From positions 1-30,048 of the forward strand of contig CAZKRB010000040.1 of NCBI GenBank assembly GCA_964555065.1: 30,048 nt of DNA, given 5' to 3'. The DNA comes from Syntrophus sp964555065 (GTDB lineage Bacteria; Desulfobacterota; Syntrophia; Syntrophales; Syntrophaceae). Position 1 is the stretch's first letter. The number at the start of each line of letters is the position of its first letter. The notes under the pieces are model-generated. The model did no database searches and was not told where the DNA came from. It worked only from the letters and a program-made list of their open reading frames with translations. The position numbers and the translations under genes are program-made. Positions 16,479 through 23,879 of this stretch are shown in pieces.

Positions 16479-16765
16479 CGGGATTCCCGCAACGGGACTC
16501 TCACCGCCCGCCGTGCACCGACGTTTTCCTTACACCATCTAATCCTATTCGAAGCCTCATCTCAGTGAAAATCCTGACTTTCATTTGTATCATAAATGTA
16601 ATATGTGTCATTTGTGGCTTCGGGAAATGCGCCATCCTTTTTCCCAATATAACCGGGGAAATCCATGCCGAGGCAGACAATGAGCCCCTGGAACGTTCGT
16701 GACAAGCCCCGGCAGGAGAAAAGGGGGAAACGGAACTTCAGAGATTTTGCAGAAAGGAGGGTAAG
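16479..16765. other. Intergenic region, 287 nt
   Basis: It begins with a 5-bp hairpin overlapping the mosB stop (GCGGG 16478-16482, CCCGC 16486-16490) without a T-tract. An AT-rich patch at 16580-16610 (CATTT and AAATG arms at 16582 and 16594) may hold the promoter of the next gene. No clear -35/-10 pair was fixed. Confidence 0.4.
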
Positions 16766-18013
16766 ATGAAGAAAGTTTTTTCTATCTGGCCAGTTGTTTT
16801 ATGCCTCGTTCTGGCCTTCGTCTGGGTCGGCACGGAGGGGGTTGCCGCAATGGAGCCGTCTGCAGCCGACGGGGTGAGGCTTTCAGCCGATGATCCCGTG
16901 ACGGATGCAGAATTCGGCCGCTCCGTAGCGATTGACGGAAACCTGGTGGCTGTGGGAGCAGGCGCGGCGAATGCCGGCGATGTCGAAAAAGCCGGGGCCG
17001 TCTATCTGTTCAAACGCCAGGGGAAAACGTATGTCGAGGAAGCGAAACTGGTTGCTCCGGATCCAAGCACCGGAGCGGAGTTCGGCCGGGCGGTGGCCAT
17101 CGAGGGAAACAGGGTGATTGTCGGAGCCAGGTTTGCGGCAGTCGGCAATTTCACCGAAGCAGGGGCGGCTTATGTATTCCGGAAATCAGGAGGGGCATGG
17201 AACTTTGAGGAAAAGATCGTTTCCCCCACCCCGGCCGATGACGACAATTTTGCCCGTGCACTTGCCGTCCAGGGGAATCTGCTGGTGATTACGGCCCGAA
17301 AAGAAAAGCTTGACGCCAATGATGTCGGGGCCGCCTACGTCTACCTCTACAGAAATGGGAATTGGACCTGCACGGAAAAGCTGACGGCCGGCGATCCGGC
17401 GCCGGGAGCCTATTTCGGCCAATCGGTTGCGGTCCGGGGAGATCTGATGGCAATCGGGGCCCGCAACGCCGAACCCGCTGCCGCTGGGGCCGTCTATCTC
17501 TTCCAGCACATAGGGAAGGGATGGGTGGAAATCGCCAAAGTCATCCCACCGGACGGGGCTGAAGATGACCAGTTCGGTTTTACCGTCGCCATGGTGGGAA
17601 ATGTGATGACGGTGGGCGCCCGCAGAGCAGACCCGATGGAACCCGCCCTAAAGGACGCGGGGGCGGCCTATGTCTATGCCCTGGATCTGGATTCCATAAG
17701 CCTGGCAGCCAAGCTGACCGCGGGTGACGCAATCGCCGGCGACCAGTTCGGCCAGGCGGTCGCAATGGCCGGCGATGTCATTGCCGTGGGGGCCAACCGG
17801 GCCGCCATCGGCGCCAACACCCGGCAAGGGGCGGTCTATCTCTTCCGCCGGATGGGAAATTCCTGGCTTGAAACCGACAAGATCACCGCATCCGAGGGAA
17901 AGAAAAATGATGAGTTCGGCTATTCCCTGGCGGCCTTCGGGAATGTCATGATCACGGGGGCGCACTTCGCGGATCAAACAGGAGCGGCGTACGTGATTCC
18001 GCTGAAACCGTAA
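16766..18013 (+). CDS. Secreted FG-GAP beta-propeller protein (seven repeats)
   Basis: A 415-residue exported protein. After a signal peptide (cleavage near EGVAA-MEPS, about residue 29) it consists almost entirely of seven repeats of about 52-56 residues. The repeat core is D-x-F-G-x-[SA]-V-A-[IMV]-x-G-[ND]-x-[MLV]-x-[VI]-G-A, ending with GA-[AV]-Y-[VL]-[FY]. Repeat starts are DAEFGRSVAI, GAEFGRAVAI, DDNFARALAV, GAYFGQSVAV, DDQFGFTVAM, GDQFGQAVAM and NDEFGYSLAA. Seven blades fit a closed propeller like integrin-type FG-GAP domains. The third repeat has lost the core FG glycine (FAR). There is no membrane anchor or sorting tail, so it is periplasmic or secreted, and its binding partner is unknown. 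GGAGGG just before the ATG supports the start. The cytochrome-like gene follows after 82 nt. Confidence 0.9.
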   Translation: MKKVFSIWPVVLCLVLAFVWVGTEGVAAMEPSAADGVRLSADDPVTDAEFGRSVAIDGNLVAVGAGAANAGDVEKAGAVYLFKRQGKTYVEEAKLVAPDPSTGAEFGRAVAIEGNRVIVGARFAAVGNFTEAGAAYVFRKSGGAWNFEEKIVSPTPADDDNFARALAVQGNLLVITARKEKLDANDVGAAYVYLYRNGNWTCTEKLTAGDPAPGAYFGQSVAVRGDLMAIGARNAEPAAAGAVYLFQHIGKGWVEIAKVIPPDGAEDDQFGFTVAMVGNVMTVGARRADPMEPALKDAGAAYVYALDLDSISLAAKLTAGDAIAGDQFGQAVAMAGDVIAVGANRAAIGANTRQGAVYLFRRMGNSWLETDKITASEGKKNDEFGYSLAAFGNVMITGAHFADQTGAAYVIPLKP

Positions 18014-18095
18014 CCGGCGGAGCGCCAACGGAAAATTGAAGTCAGCCTGGCGTGGCCTGCAGGCTTGAGAAATTCATCTGAAGGAGGAAGCAACG

Positions 18096-19631
18096 ATGAA
18101 GAAAAAAAGATGGATGATACCCGCTTTCATTGCTTTTCTGGCAGTCATTTCGTTTACCCTGTTCCATGGAATAAAAATTTACGCGGCCTACAATCACCAA
18201 GGCGACATCGACTCCGCGAACTTCCGCTCGGCTTATCCCGACCATGTCGGCACCAAACTGGACAGCTGCACCCTCTGCCACAGCGGCGGCTCCTATACGT
18301 CCGGCACGCCCCCCAAAACGACGACGCTCGGCAGCTGCCAGTGGTGCCACCAGGTCACCAATTATGGCGCCGACCTCACGGAGGCAACCGTCCTCAAGAC
18401 GCTTAACTCCTACGGTCTAGCCTATAAAAACGCAGGAAGAAACGCTGCGGCCCTGCAGGCGATCAGCAGCGAAGATTCTGATGAGGACGGCTCTACGAAT
18501 CAGGTGGAAATCGCCGCCGGAACCTACCCTGGCGACAAAAACGATGACCCGACAAAGGTGCCAGCCCCGTCCCGCGTCATCTCACTGAAAGAACTGGAGG
18601 CGATGCCGGAGCATAGCCAGTTCCTGTTGATGAACGCCAGCAAATCCGATGACAGCTATACCCGGTATGGCGGGGTCGCTCTGGAGAATCTCCTGAAGGC
18701 TCTCATGCTGGATTCGGCTCAGGGCGGCATCACGGTTTATTCCCCGGACGGATTCGCCACGTACCACCCCTTCAGTCCAAGCTCCAATTCCAACTCTTAC
18801 CATGTTTTCGGCATCTATCCCAAGGGGACCTTCTTCTACAACGAGCGTGCGGATATCGCTCTATACCCCCCTGATCCTAATGATGATCAGACAAAGAACT
18901 ATCTTACCGGCGGCTGGTGCAATTACAGCTCTCCCTCGGTGGCCGGCAGAGAAAACGGGTCCCTGATCTTCAATCCGGCAGGATTGAAGATGGTGCTGGC
19001 TTTCGAGCGGGATGGCGAATACCTGACTCCCGGCGTACTCAATTTACAGAATAAACTCGATGGAGAAGGGCCGTTCCGAGTCGTGCCTCCCCAGAAAAAT
19101 CCCGGCCCGCCGGATCAGCGTTCATCTTCAGCGAATCAAGCAGTCATTTGGCCCTATGATAAGAATGCTGACCATAATGCCGGATTCTCCTCCCGCACCG
19201 TCACCATGGTCAAGGTTGAGCCTCTTCCCGCCGGGACCACGGACATTAACACCCTGGAAGCCGGATGGCCCTATGCCGATGAAAAGAAGATCGTCGTTTA
19301 CGGCTCCATTGACCCCTATCCGATGGTCAATCTGAATAAAGGCCTGGATTCCCTGATGCAGGCGATTACCTCGCTGCCGAGTACGGCATTCAAGAACAAA
19401 TCGTCACACCAGGCACTGGTTAACAAGCTTGAGGCGATCAAGAAGCAGGTGAAGGCAGGGTCGTATTCCGGAGCCTTGTCGAAACTGCGGGAAGACGTCC
19501 TGCAAAAGACGGATGGATATCTGACCGGCGCTGTGGATGCAAACGACTGGGTCAATGATGTCGAAATCCAGAAGCAACTTGGTTCTGAAATTCAAACCAT
19601 CTGGATTGCACTGGTCCTCCTGGGCGCCTAA
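18096..19631 (+). CDS. Exported diheme c-type cytochrome with sulfite-oxidase-like fold and FIMAH-like C-terminus
   Basis: A 511-residue protein with an N-terminal signal or anchor helix (about 5-30). Two heme c sites are CTLCH (58-62) and CQWCH (81-85). A calcium loop like those in thrombospondin type-3/EF-hand motifs is D127-x-D129-x-D131-G...E138. Residues about 158-410 resemble the molybdopterin-binding domain of the sulfite oxidase family: YGGVALENLLKAL, ITVYSPDGF, MVLAFERDGEYLTP, GEGPFRVVPPQ and a late IVVYGSI strand. I cannot point to the cysteine that ligates molybdenum in sulfite oxidase, so cofactor binding is doubtful. Residues about 415-510 look like a FIMAH-type helical domain (HQALVNKLEAIKKQVKAGSY, with ALSKL and DWV). 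A strong GGAGG lies about 8 nt upstream of the ATG. It is perhaps an extracellular redox or surface-binding protein, with the function unassigned. Confidence 0.75.
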   Translation: MKKKRWMIPAFIAFLAVISFTLFHGIKIYAAYNHQGDIDSANFRSAYPDHVGTKLDSCTLCHSGGSYTSGTPPKTTTLGSCQWCHQVTNYGADLTEATVLKTLNSYGLAYKNAGRNAAALQAISSEDSDEDGSTNQVEIAAGTYPGDKNDDPTKVPAPSRVISLKELEAMPEHSQFLLMNASKSDDSYTRYGGVALENLLKALMLDSAQGGITVYSPDGFATYHPFSPSSNSNSYHVFGIYPKGTFFYNERADIALYPPDPNDDQTKNYLTGGWCNYSSPSVAGRENGSLIFNPAGLKMVLAFERDGEYLTPGVLNLQNKLDGEGPFRVVPPQKNPGPPDQRSSSANQAVIWPYDKNADHNAGFSSRTVTMVKVEPLPAGTTDINTLEAGWPYADEKKIVVYGSIDPYPMVNLNKGLDSLMQAITSLPSTAFKNKSSHQALVNKLEAIKKQVKAGSYSGALSKLREDVLQKTDGYLTGAVDANDWVNDVEIQKQLGSEIQTIWIALVLLGA

Positions 19632-20083
19632 CTTTCATTAAAGATCTTTCATTCAGCCGGCTGCCGGATTCAGTCTTGTTCGGTTGCCGGCTGAACCTTC
19701 AAAAAAGCCATCCGCCGACTCTGCAGTGCCGCCGGGACGGGCCAAGCGTGCGTCCCCTCTCGCAACAGTATATCAAAAGCCATTTCGTCATTATCCCCCC
19801 CCCCGCCTGGACGTTGGTTGTTGCCGTTTCATAGCCGTTTAGACCTCCCTTCAGCTTTTCAACCGCTGAATCCGGTGATTCTGCCGGGGGCCTCATGGGC
19901 GGATGTGGCCTGGGGACGGTATTGGACTGGGCACCAAGGAAACGGCACGGTGGGTAACTTGGCTGGTCTATGTCGGCTATCACCCTGGTTGCAATCTCAG
20001 ACGCTGGCGGGGAGGAAGAAGCACCAGGATTCCGATGGTCGGTTTTGCCGCCATTCTTGTTGTTTTACTCGGGAACGACTTCT
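19632..20083. other. 452-nt convergent intergenic region
   Basis: It lies between the stop codons of the convergent cytochrome and HD-domain genes. It holds a strong hairpin at 19652-19695 and a C-rich patch at 19795-19806. Short frames on both strands have no ribosome binding site or protein-like sequence. Confidence 0.5.
19652..19695. terminator. Hairpin between convergent genes, possible terminator
   Basis: A perfect 10-bp stem (TTCAGCCGGC at 19652-19661, GCCGGCTGAA at 19686-19695) has a 24-nt loop. On the plus strand it is followed by CCTTCAAAAAA, so the U-tract is missing. It may still slow or end transcription from the cytochrome gene. Confidence 0.45.
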
Positions 20084-21040
20084 TCAGCGGACTGCGAAGC
20101 GACGGTTCATTCGGGAATCCAGGCCCTCCTCCGTCTGGCTGCTTGACCATGAGTTCCTCAGTTTCGGGGTACAGAAGCGAAGCTCATGGCGCGATTCGCA
20201 TTTCAGGCAGGAATGCTCGAGATGGATCTCCAGGCATTTGAGCCCGTTTTCCTTCCAGAGGCGACGCTGCAGGGAGCCATGGCATTCGCAGGAGGCCGGG
20301 GCGACGACATCGAGAATCAGGGAGTCAAACAGCACTTCCTCGACGCTGAAATCATAGAGGCCATCGTCGCGCAGCGACTGCAGGAGATTGAGGATGAATT
20401 GACAGGTTTCGGGCGCCTTAGACCGCGCCAGCTCATATCCTGCCGGGGTTGCCATGCAGGCTGCGGCATAGCGGGCGTAAGTCAGCTCCACGGTCAAGCG
20501 ATAGAGCAAGTCCGCGGAAACGCCGTGTCCCCGCAGACCGGACCGGATGAAATAGTTGGTAATTCCCAGAAAGCCGAGTTTGTCCAGGTTGTCGGCATCA
20601 AACAGGATCCGCGTCAAAGGCGCCGGGTTCTCGCCCTCCCGGTAAAGCTGCCGCAGGGCTCCAACGATCTCATCAACCAGACTCCGGCTCAAGCCGTGCT
20701 CTGCCGAGAGCTCCAGCAAGAGCTCCGCAGCCCGTTCCTCCTCCGGCTGATCATCGAGATGATAGGTTCCGTCCTTGAATTTTCCGGCATCGTGGAATAA
20801 ACCGGCGAGCCTGCAGGCCACGGGATCAAGGCCTTCCTGTCGGCCCAGCTTTTCGGCCAGCCGCGCCACCCGGAGCAGATGATTCCAGAGGCTGCCCTCT
20901 CCCGAAACTTTTCCCCGGTATCTGCGCTCTTCTTCCCGGACACGCGCTGCGAGGGCTGTTTCTACCGCCTTAACCGATCCCTCCCTCCAACCGGCCAAAA
21001 GCACTCCCGATTCCCTGCCGGTTTGATTTCTCTGGACCAT
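20084..21040 (-). CDS. HD-domain phosphohydrolase with Cys-rich C-terminal segment
   Basis: A 318-residue protein. The HD-domain metal ligands are His54 (LWNHLLRVARLAEKLG), His83-Asp84 (LAGLFHDAGKF) and a distal Asp at 148/150 (ILFDADNLDKLG). This pattern is typical of small metal-dependent phosphohydrolases acting on nucleotides or phosphate esters. After the HD fold (to about residue 240) comes a cysteine-rich segment with Cys251, Cys253, His254, Cys269, Cys278, Cys281 and Cys290. It could bind zinc or a cluster. The last 28 residues are low-complexity and possibly unstructured. The start ATG at 21040 has AGGAGGTT about 10 nt upstream. It lies 268 nt downstream of moaA on the same strand, so co-transcription is possible but not shown. 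The substrate is unknown. Confidence 0.8.
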   Translation of the reverse strand: MVQRNQTGRESGVLLAGWREGSVKAVETALAARVREEERRYRGKVSGEGSLWNHLLRVARLAEKLGRQEGLDPVACRLAGLFHDAGKFKDGTYHLDDQPEEERAAELLLELSAEHGLSRSLVDEIVGALRQLYREGENPAPLTRILFDADNLDKLGFLGITNYFIRSGLRGHGVSADLLYRLTVELTYARYAAACMATPAGYELARSKAPETCQFILNLLQSLRDDGLYDFSVEEVLFDSLILDVVAPASCECHGSLQRRLWKENGLKCLEIHLEHSCLKCESRHELRFCTPKLRNSWSSSQTEEGLDSRMNRRFAVR

Positions 21041-21222
21041 TCCGTAGGATAACCTCCTGTCGGCTGTACCAACAATGATCTGTCCCGCGTTGGGGAAATT
21101 TATCCCCTTTCCCCCGCTCCATCAAGAAGATTGAATAATATTGCGAGTAATATCAACTGCTAATGGTAAGTTCAGCATAAGCCCGAGGGACTCCGGCTCA
21201 ATGGAAGGACTGTTGCACATGG

Positions 21223-21242
21223 GGGCAGGGTGACTCCTGCCC
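21223..21242. repeat. Inverted repeat between moaA and the HD gene
   Basis: GGGCAGG (21223-21229) and CCTGCCC (21236-21242) can form a 7-bp GC stem with a 6-nt loop, 67 nt beyond the moaA stop. There is no T-tract on either strand, so a terminator role is doubtful. Confidence 0.4.
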
Positions 21243-21308
21243 GCGCTTTACCATGATCATGATTGGGATAGGGCTCTCGGGCAAGGGGTATTCGAAGGTT
21301 TCACTTCG

Positions 21309-22298
21309 TCATCCGCCGATCTGGCTCATCTTGCGCAGATTATCCTTTCCCCAGCCTTCATCCATGCGGTGCTCGGAGGGCTTGAGCGCGATGGTCTTGA
21401 GGAAAAGCTTCTTCAGCTCCTCATCGCTGGATTTGTTCCGCAGAGCGGCTTTCAGATCGATTTCACTTTTGTCGTATAAACAGCCCCGCAGTTTCCCCTC
21501 GGCCGTCATGCGCAGCCGGTTGCATTCCGAACAGAATTTGTGGCTCATGGGGGTAATGAACCCGACCGTGCCCCGGCCGCCGGCAAGCTGGAAATACCTG
21601 GCCGGCCCGCTTCCCTTGACCAGTTTCGTCGGGCTCAACGGGTATCGACGTTCAATGATCTCGCGAATCTGTTCGGAAGTGATCATCCGGTCTTTTTCCC
21701 AGAACAGCAGGTCCCCCACCGGCATAAATTCTATGAAGCGGATATGAATGGGGAAATCATGGGCAAGCTCCGCAAAATCCAGCAGCTCATCATCATTGAA
21801 ACCTCTGATGGCCACGGTATTTATTTTAACGGGCTCCAGTCCCAGTTCCAGCGCCTTAAAAATGGCTTCCTTAACTCCGGCCACATGACCCAGGCGCGTG
21901 ATATAGTTAAATTTTTCTTCTGTCAGTGTGTCCAGGCTGAAATTGACCCGGTCCAGACCCGCGGCTTTCAATTCCTTCGCCATTTCGGCGAATAAAATGC
22001 CGTTTGTGGTAATGGCAATGTCGTCAATTTCCGGTATTTCGTGAATTCTGCCGATCAGCTGGACAATGTTCCTGCGCACCAGAGGTTCGCCGCCGGTGAG
22101 ACGGATTTTACGGATGCCTACCGTAACGGCAACTTTGACCAGGCGAACGATATCTTCAATACTTAAAATGCTCTCGTGCTCCAGCTTGGGAATGCCCTCT
22201 TCAGGCATGCAATACCGACAGCGTAAATTACAGCGATCCGTCACCGATATGCGCAGGTAATTGATATTCCGATTGTATGTATCCAGCGTATGACTCAC
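21309..22298 (-). CDS. moaA: GTP 3',8-cyclase MoaA (molybdenum/tungsten cofactor synthesis)
   Basis: A 329-residue radical SAM enzyme that starts pterin cofactor synthesis by converting GTP to 3',8-cyclo-7,8-dihydro-GTP. The N-terminal radical SAM cluster motif is CNLRCRYC with Cys23, Cys27 and Cys30. The second cluster that binds GTP is in the C-terminal FCSECNRLRMTAEGKLRGCL (CxxC then Cys 14 residues later). LTGGEPLVR is the SAM-contact strand. The C-terminus ends in Gly-Gly (MSQIGG), the conserved essential tail. The start is GTG at 22298, directly after GGGGAAAA. It is full length. The gene has its own well-formed promoter and stands apart from other moa/moe genes, none of which are in the window. 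It supplies cofactor to the molybdopterin and tungstopterin enzymes encoded nearby. Confidence 0.96.
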   Translation of the reverse strand: MSHTLDTYNRNINYLRISVTDRCNLRCRYCMPEEGIPKLEHESILSIEDIVRLVKVAVTVGIRKIRLTGGEPLVRRNIVQLIGRIHEIPEIDDIAITTNGILFAEMAKELKAAGLDRVNFSLDTLTEEKFNYITRLGHVAGVKEAIFKALELGLEPVKINTVAIRGFNDDELLDFAELAHDFPIHIRFIEFMPVGDLLFWEKDRMITSEQIREIIERRYPLSPTKLVKGSGPARYFQLAGGRGTVGFITPMSHKFCSECNRLRMTAEGKLRGCLYDKSEIDLKAALRNKSSDEELKKLFLKTIALKPSEHRMDEGWGKDNLRKMSQIGG

Positions 22299-22357
22299 TT
22301 TTCCCCACCGACCCTCTTTCTAAATGATTGGTCCCTGATGTTCGAGTCTAACCCCAT

Positions 22358-22373
22358 TTATATGTTGATATAA
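22358..22373. promoter_or_regulatory. Inverted repeat over the moaA -10 box, candidate operator
   Basis: TTATAT (22358-22363) and ATATAA (22368-22373) are separated by GTTG and cover the -10 element and start-site region. TATAT half-sites recall ModE-type operators, but the spacing differs. Functional assignment is tentative. Confidence 0.35.
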
Positions 22374-22395
22374 GCAGAATTCCCCCTTATGTCAA
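22367..22395 (-). promoter_or_regulatory. moaA promoter, sigma-70 type
   Basis: Read on the minus strand, a perfect TTGACA (plus coordinates 22390-22395) is followed after 17 nt by TATATC (22367-22372). The expected start is near 22360, leaving about 60 nt of leader before the GTG at 22298. No molybdenum cofactor riboswitch fits in so short a leader. Confidence 0.65.
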
Positions 22396-22427
22396 GATAT
22401 AGATAAGAATCAAAATCGGGGGAAGAA

Positions 22428-23543
22428 TTACTTCCAGGTAACCGCTGCGTTTTTCCGCAAGGGAACGCGACGATACCGGTACTCGGGATAACCGAGCAGC
22501 ATGGCCCCGAAAACCTGGTGGCCATCGGGCAGGTTCAGAGCCTGCCTCAGGGGTGGATAATCCTTCGCGGCTCTCGTGAAAAATCCGGCCCAGCATGCCC
22601 CCAGCCCCAGGGAAAAGGCGGCAAGCTCCAGATAGCCCAGCGCAAGCGTACAGGATGTGCGGGCTCCAGGAAGTTTTCCGTCGGCGTGGGCCACGATCAC
22701 ATGAGGCGCTCGGCGGCAGACTCTGTCCTCCCCGGTCTCCCAGGCGGCAACCATCCGTTTCAGGTTCAGGGTTTCTGCAAGGACCGGATTCTCTTTGATC
22801 GCCTGGCGCATCCAGGCAAGGGCCAGGCTGGCCATCAAATGGACCTCCCCGGCGCCTGAGACGACCAGCCAGTTCACAGGCTGCCCATTGAAGGCCGTCG
22901 GGGCAGACACGGCAACATCCAGCAGACCGGCCAGGATCTCCCGATCCACGGGCTTTTCTCTGTATACCCGGACCGACCTCCGGTAAGCCAGCAGGTGCTT
23001 CACCTGCTCCGCCGTAGGCAGGAGCTTCGCGTCAACCGCTGGACACTCCTGGGGCTTCATGGTGATCTGGGTCAGGGGGCCATAAAAGAGGGTCCCATCG
23101 GCTGCCATGGAAAGGGGACCCGGCTTCAGTATTTTCAAGGAAAGGGCATTGGCCGGGCAGACGGCGACGCAATGCCCGCATTGGATGCATTGCAGTTCCG
23201 CCTGCTCGATCGGGTAGGGAAGTTTGTCCTTGCTGTGAACCGTAATCAGCCTCAGGGGGCAGACGGCCGCACAGGCATAATCGCGCCTGCATTTTTCGGT
23301 ATCCACGACAAAGAGGTGATTGGCTCTTGCTTCTTCTCCCGCCTTTTTCGGCATTTTCAAGGAAATGGCCTGGGTGGGGCAGGATGAAACGCACCGGCCG
23401 CAGCGAATGCACTGCTTTTCCGCGCCCTCAATCCGGACGGGGAATTTCTTCTCATCGAGGATAATCAGTTTCAGCGGACAGACCGATACACAGGTGCCGC
23501 CGCAGTTGCATTTATGGGGATCAACGACAAACTGGGTATCCAT
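22428..23543 (-). CDS. Ferredoxin-nitroreductase fusion with duplicated Fe-S modules
   Basis: A 371-residue protein from the ATG at 23543; an upstream in-frame GTG at 23567 would add 8 residues, and neither start has a strong ribosome binding site. Residues 1-135 carry two tandem ferredoxin-like modules about 74 residues apart. Module one has Cys12-x5-Cys18-x3-Cys22-Pro and a full C45xxC48xxC51xxxC55P. Module two has Cys85-x5-Cys91-x3-Cys95-Pro and a full C119xxC122xxC125xxxC129P. Residues about 175-365 are a nitroreductase-family FMN domain (RRSVRVYREKPVDREILAGL, SAPTAFNGQPVNWLVV, LGYLELAAFSLGLGACWAGFF). Such fusions are common in anaerobes and presumably pass electrons from low-potential carriers to FMN. 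The substrate is unknown. It lies upstream of moaA on the same strand, separated by 129 nt and moaA's own promoter. Confidence 0.9.
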   Translation of the reverse strand: MDTQFVVDPHKCNCGGTCVSVCPLKLIILDEKKFPVRIEGAEKQCIRCGRCVSSCPTQAISLKMPKKAGEEARANHLFVVDTEKCRRDYACAAVCPLRLITVHSKDKLPYPIEQAELQCIQCGHCVAVCPANALSLKILKPGPLSMAADGTLFYGPLTQITMKPQECPAVDAKLLPTAEQVKHLLAYRRSVRVYREKPVDREILAGLLDVAVSAPTAFNGQPVNWLVVSGAGEVHLMASLALAWMRQAIKENPVLAETLNLKRMVAAWETGEDRVCRRAPHVIVAHADGKLPGARTSCTLALGYLELAAFSLGLGACWAGFFTRAAKDYPPLRQALNLPDGHQVFGAMLLGYPEYRYRRVPLRKNAAVTWK

Positions 23544-23879
23544 GGTGCGGTAAGAAAAGCCTTTCACTGGGGTAAACCGTCGGCCTGTCTGTCCGGAGAG
23601 GACCAGAAAAAGCCGCGGCAGCTTTCCTGATCATAAGATCTTAACCGGCGGAAAAGACGCCGTATCCATCCCCGAGTGCGGCCGTTTCATGACCGGTTTT
23701 CTCAAACTCGATACTGGGGATGATCCCCTTCATCGCCTGTGGGGATGACCCGTTTTTCGGAAATGACCCATAAAATGATAAGCCGGTGTCACACGCAACC
23801 TTTGGTCAGGCATGACACCGGCTCTTTCATTTGCTTCCGCAACAGGGGCTGAAATTCAGCACTGGGAAATGATCAACCC
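23544..23879. other. 336-nt intergenic region between two minus-strand genes
   Basis: It contains the terminator of the upstream molybdopterin oxidoreductase at its right end. It presumably also holds the promoter of the ferredoxin-nitroreductase gene, which I could not fix. No ORF is supported. Confidence 0.5.
23781..23823 (-). terminator. Terminator of the molybdopterin oxidoreductase gene
   Basis: A perfect 11-bp inverted repeat (AGCCGGTGTCA at 23781-23791, TGACACCGGCT at 23813-23823) encloses a 21-nt loop with an inner ACC/GGT pairing. On the minus strand it is followed by TATCATTTTAT. It lies 57 nt beyond the stop codon. Confidence 0.75.

Noticed and set aside
19818..20357. 179-codon plus-strand frame at the end of the HD gene
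   Set aside because: Half of it lies antisense to the HD protein, and it has no ribosome binding site or domain.
22299..22360. Possible molybdenum cofactor riboswitch in the moaA leader
   Set aside because: The predicted leader is about 60 nt, too short for that RNA class, and no matching structure was seen.
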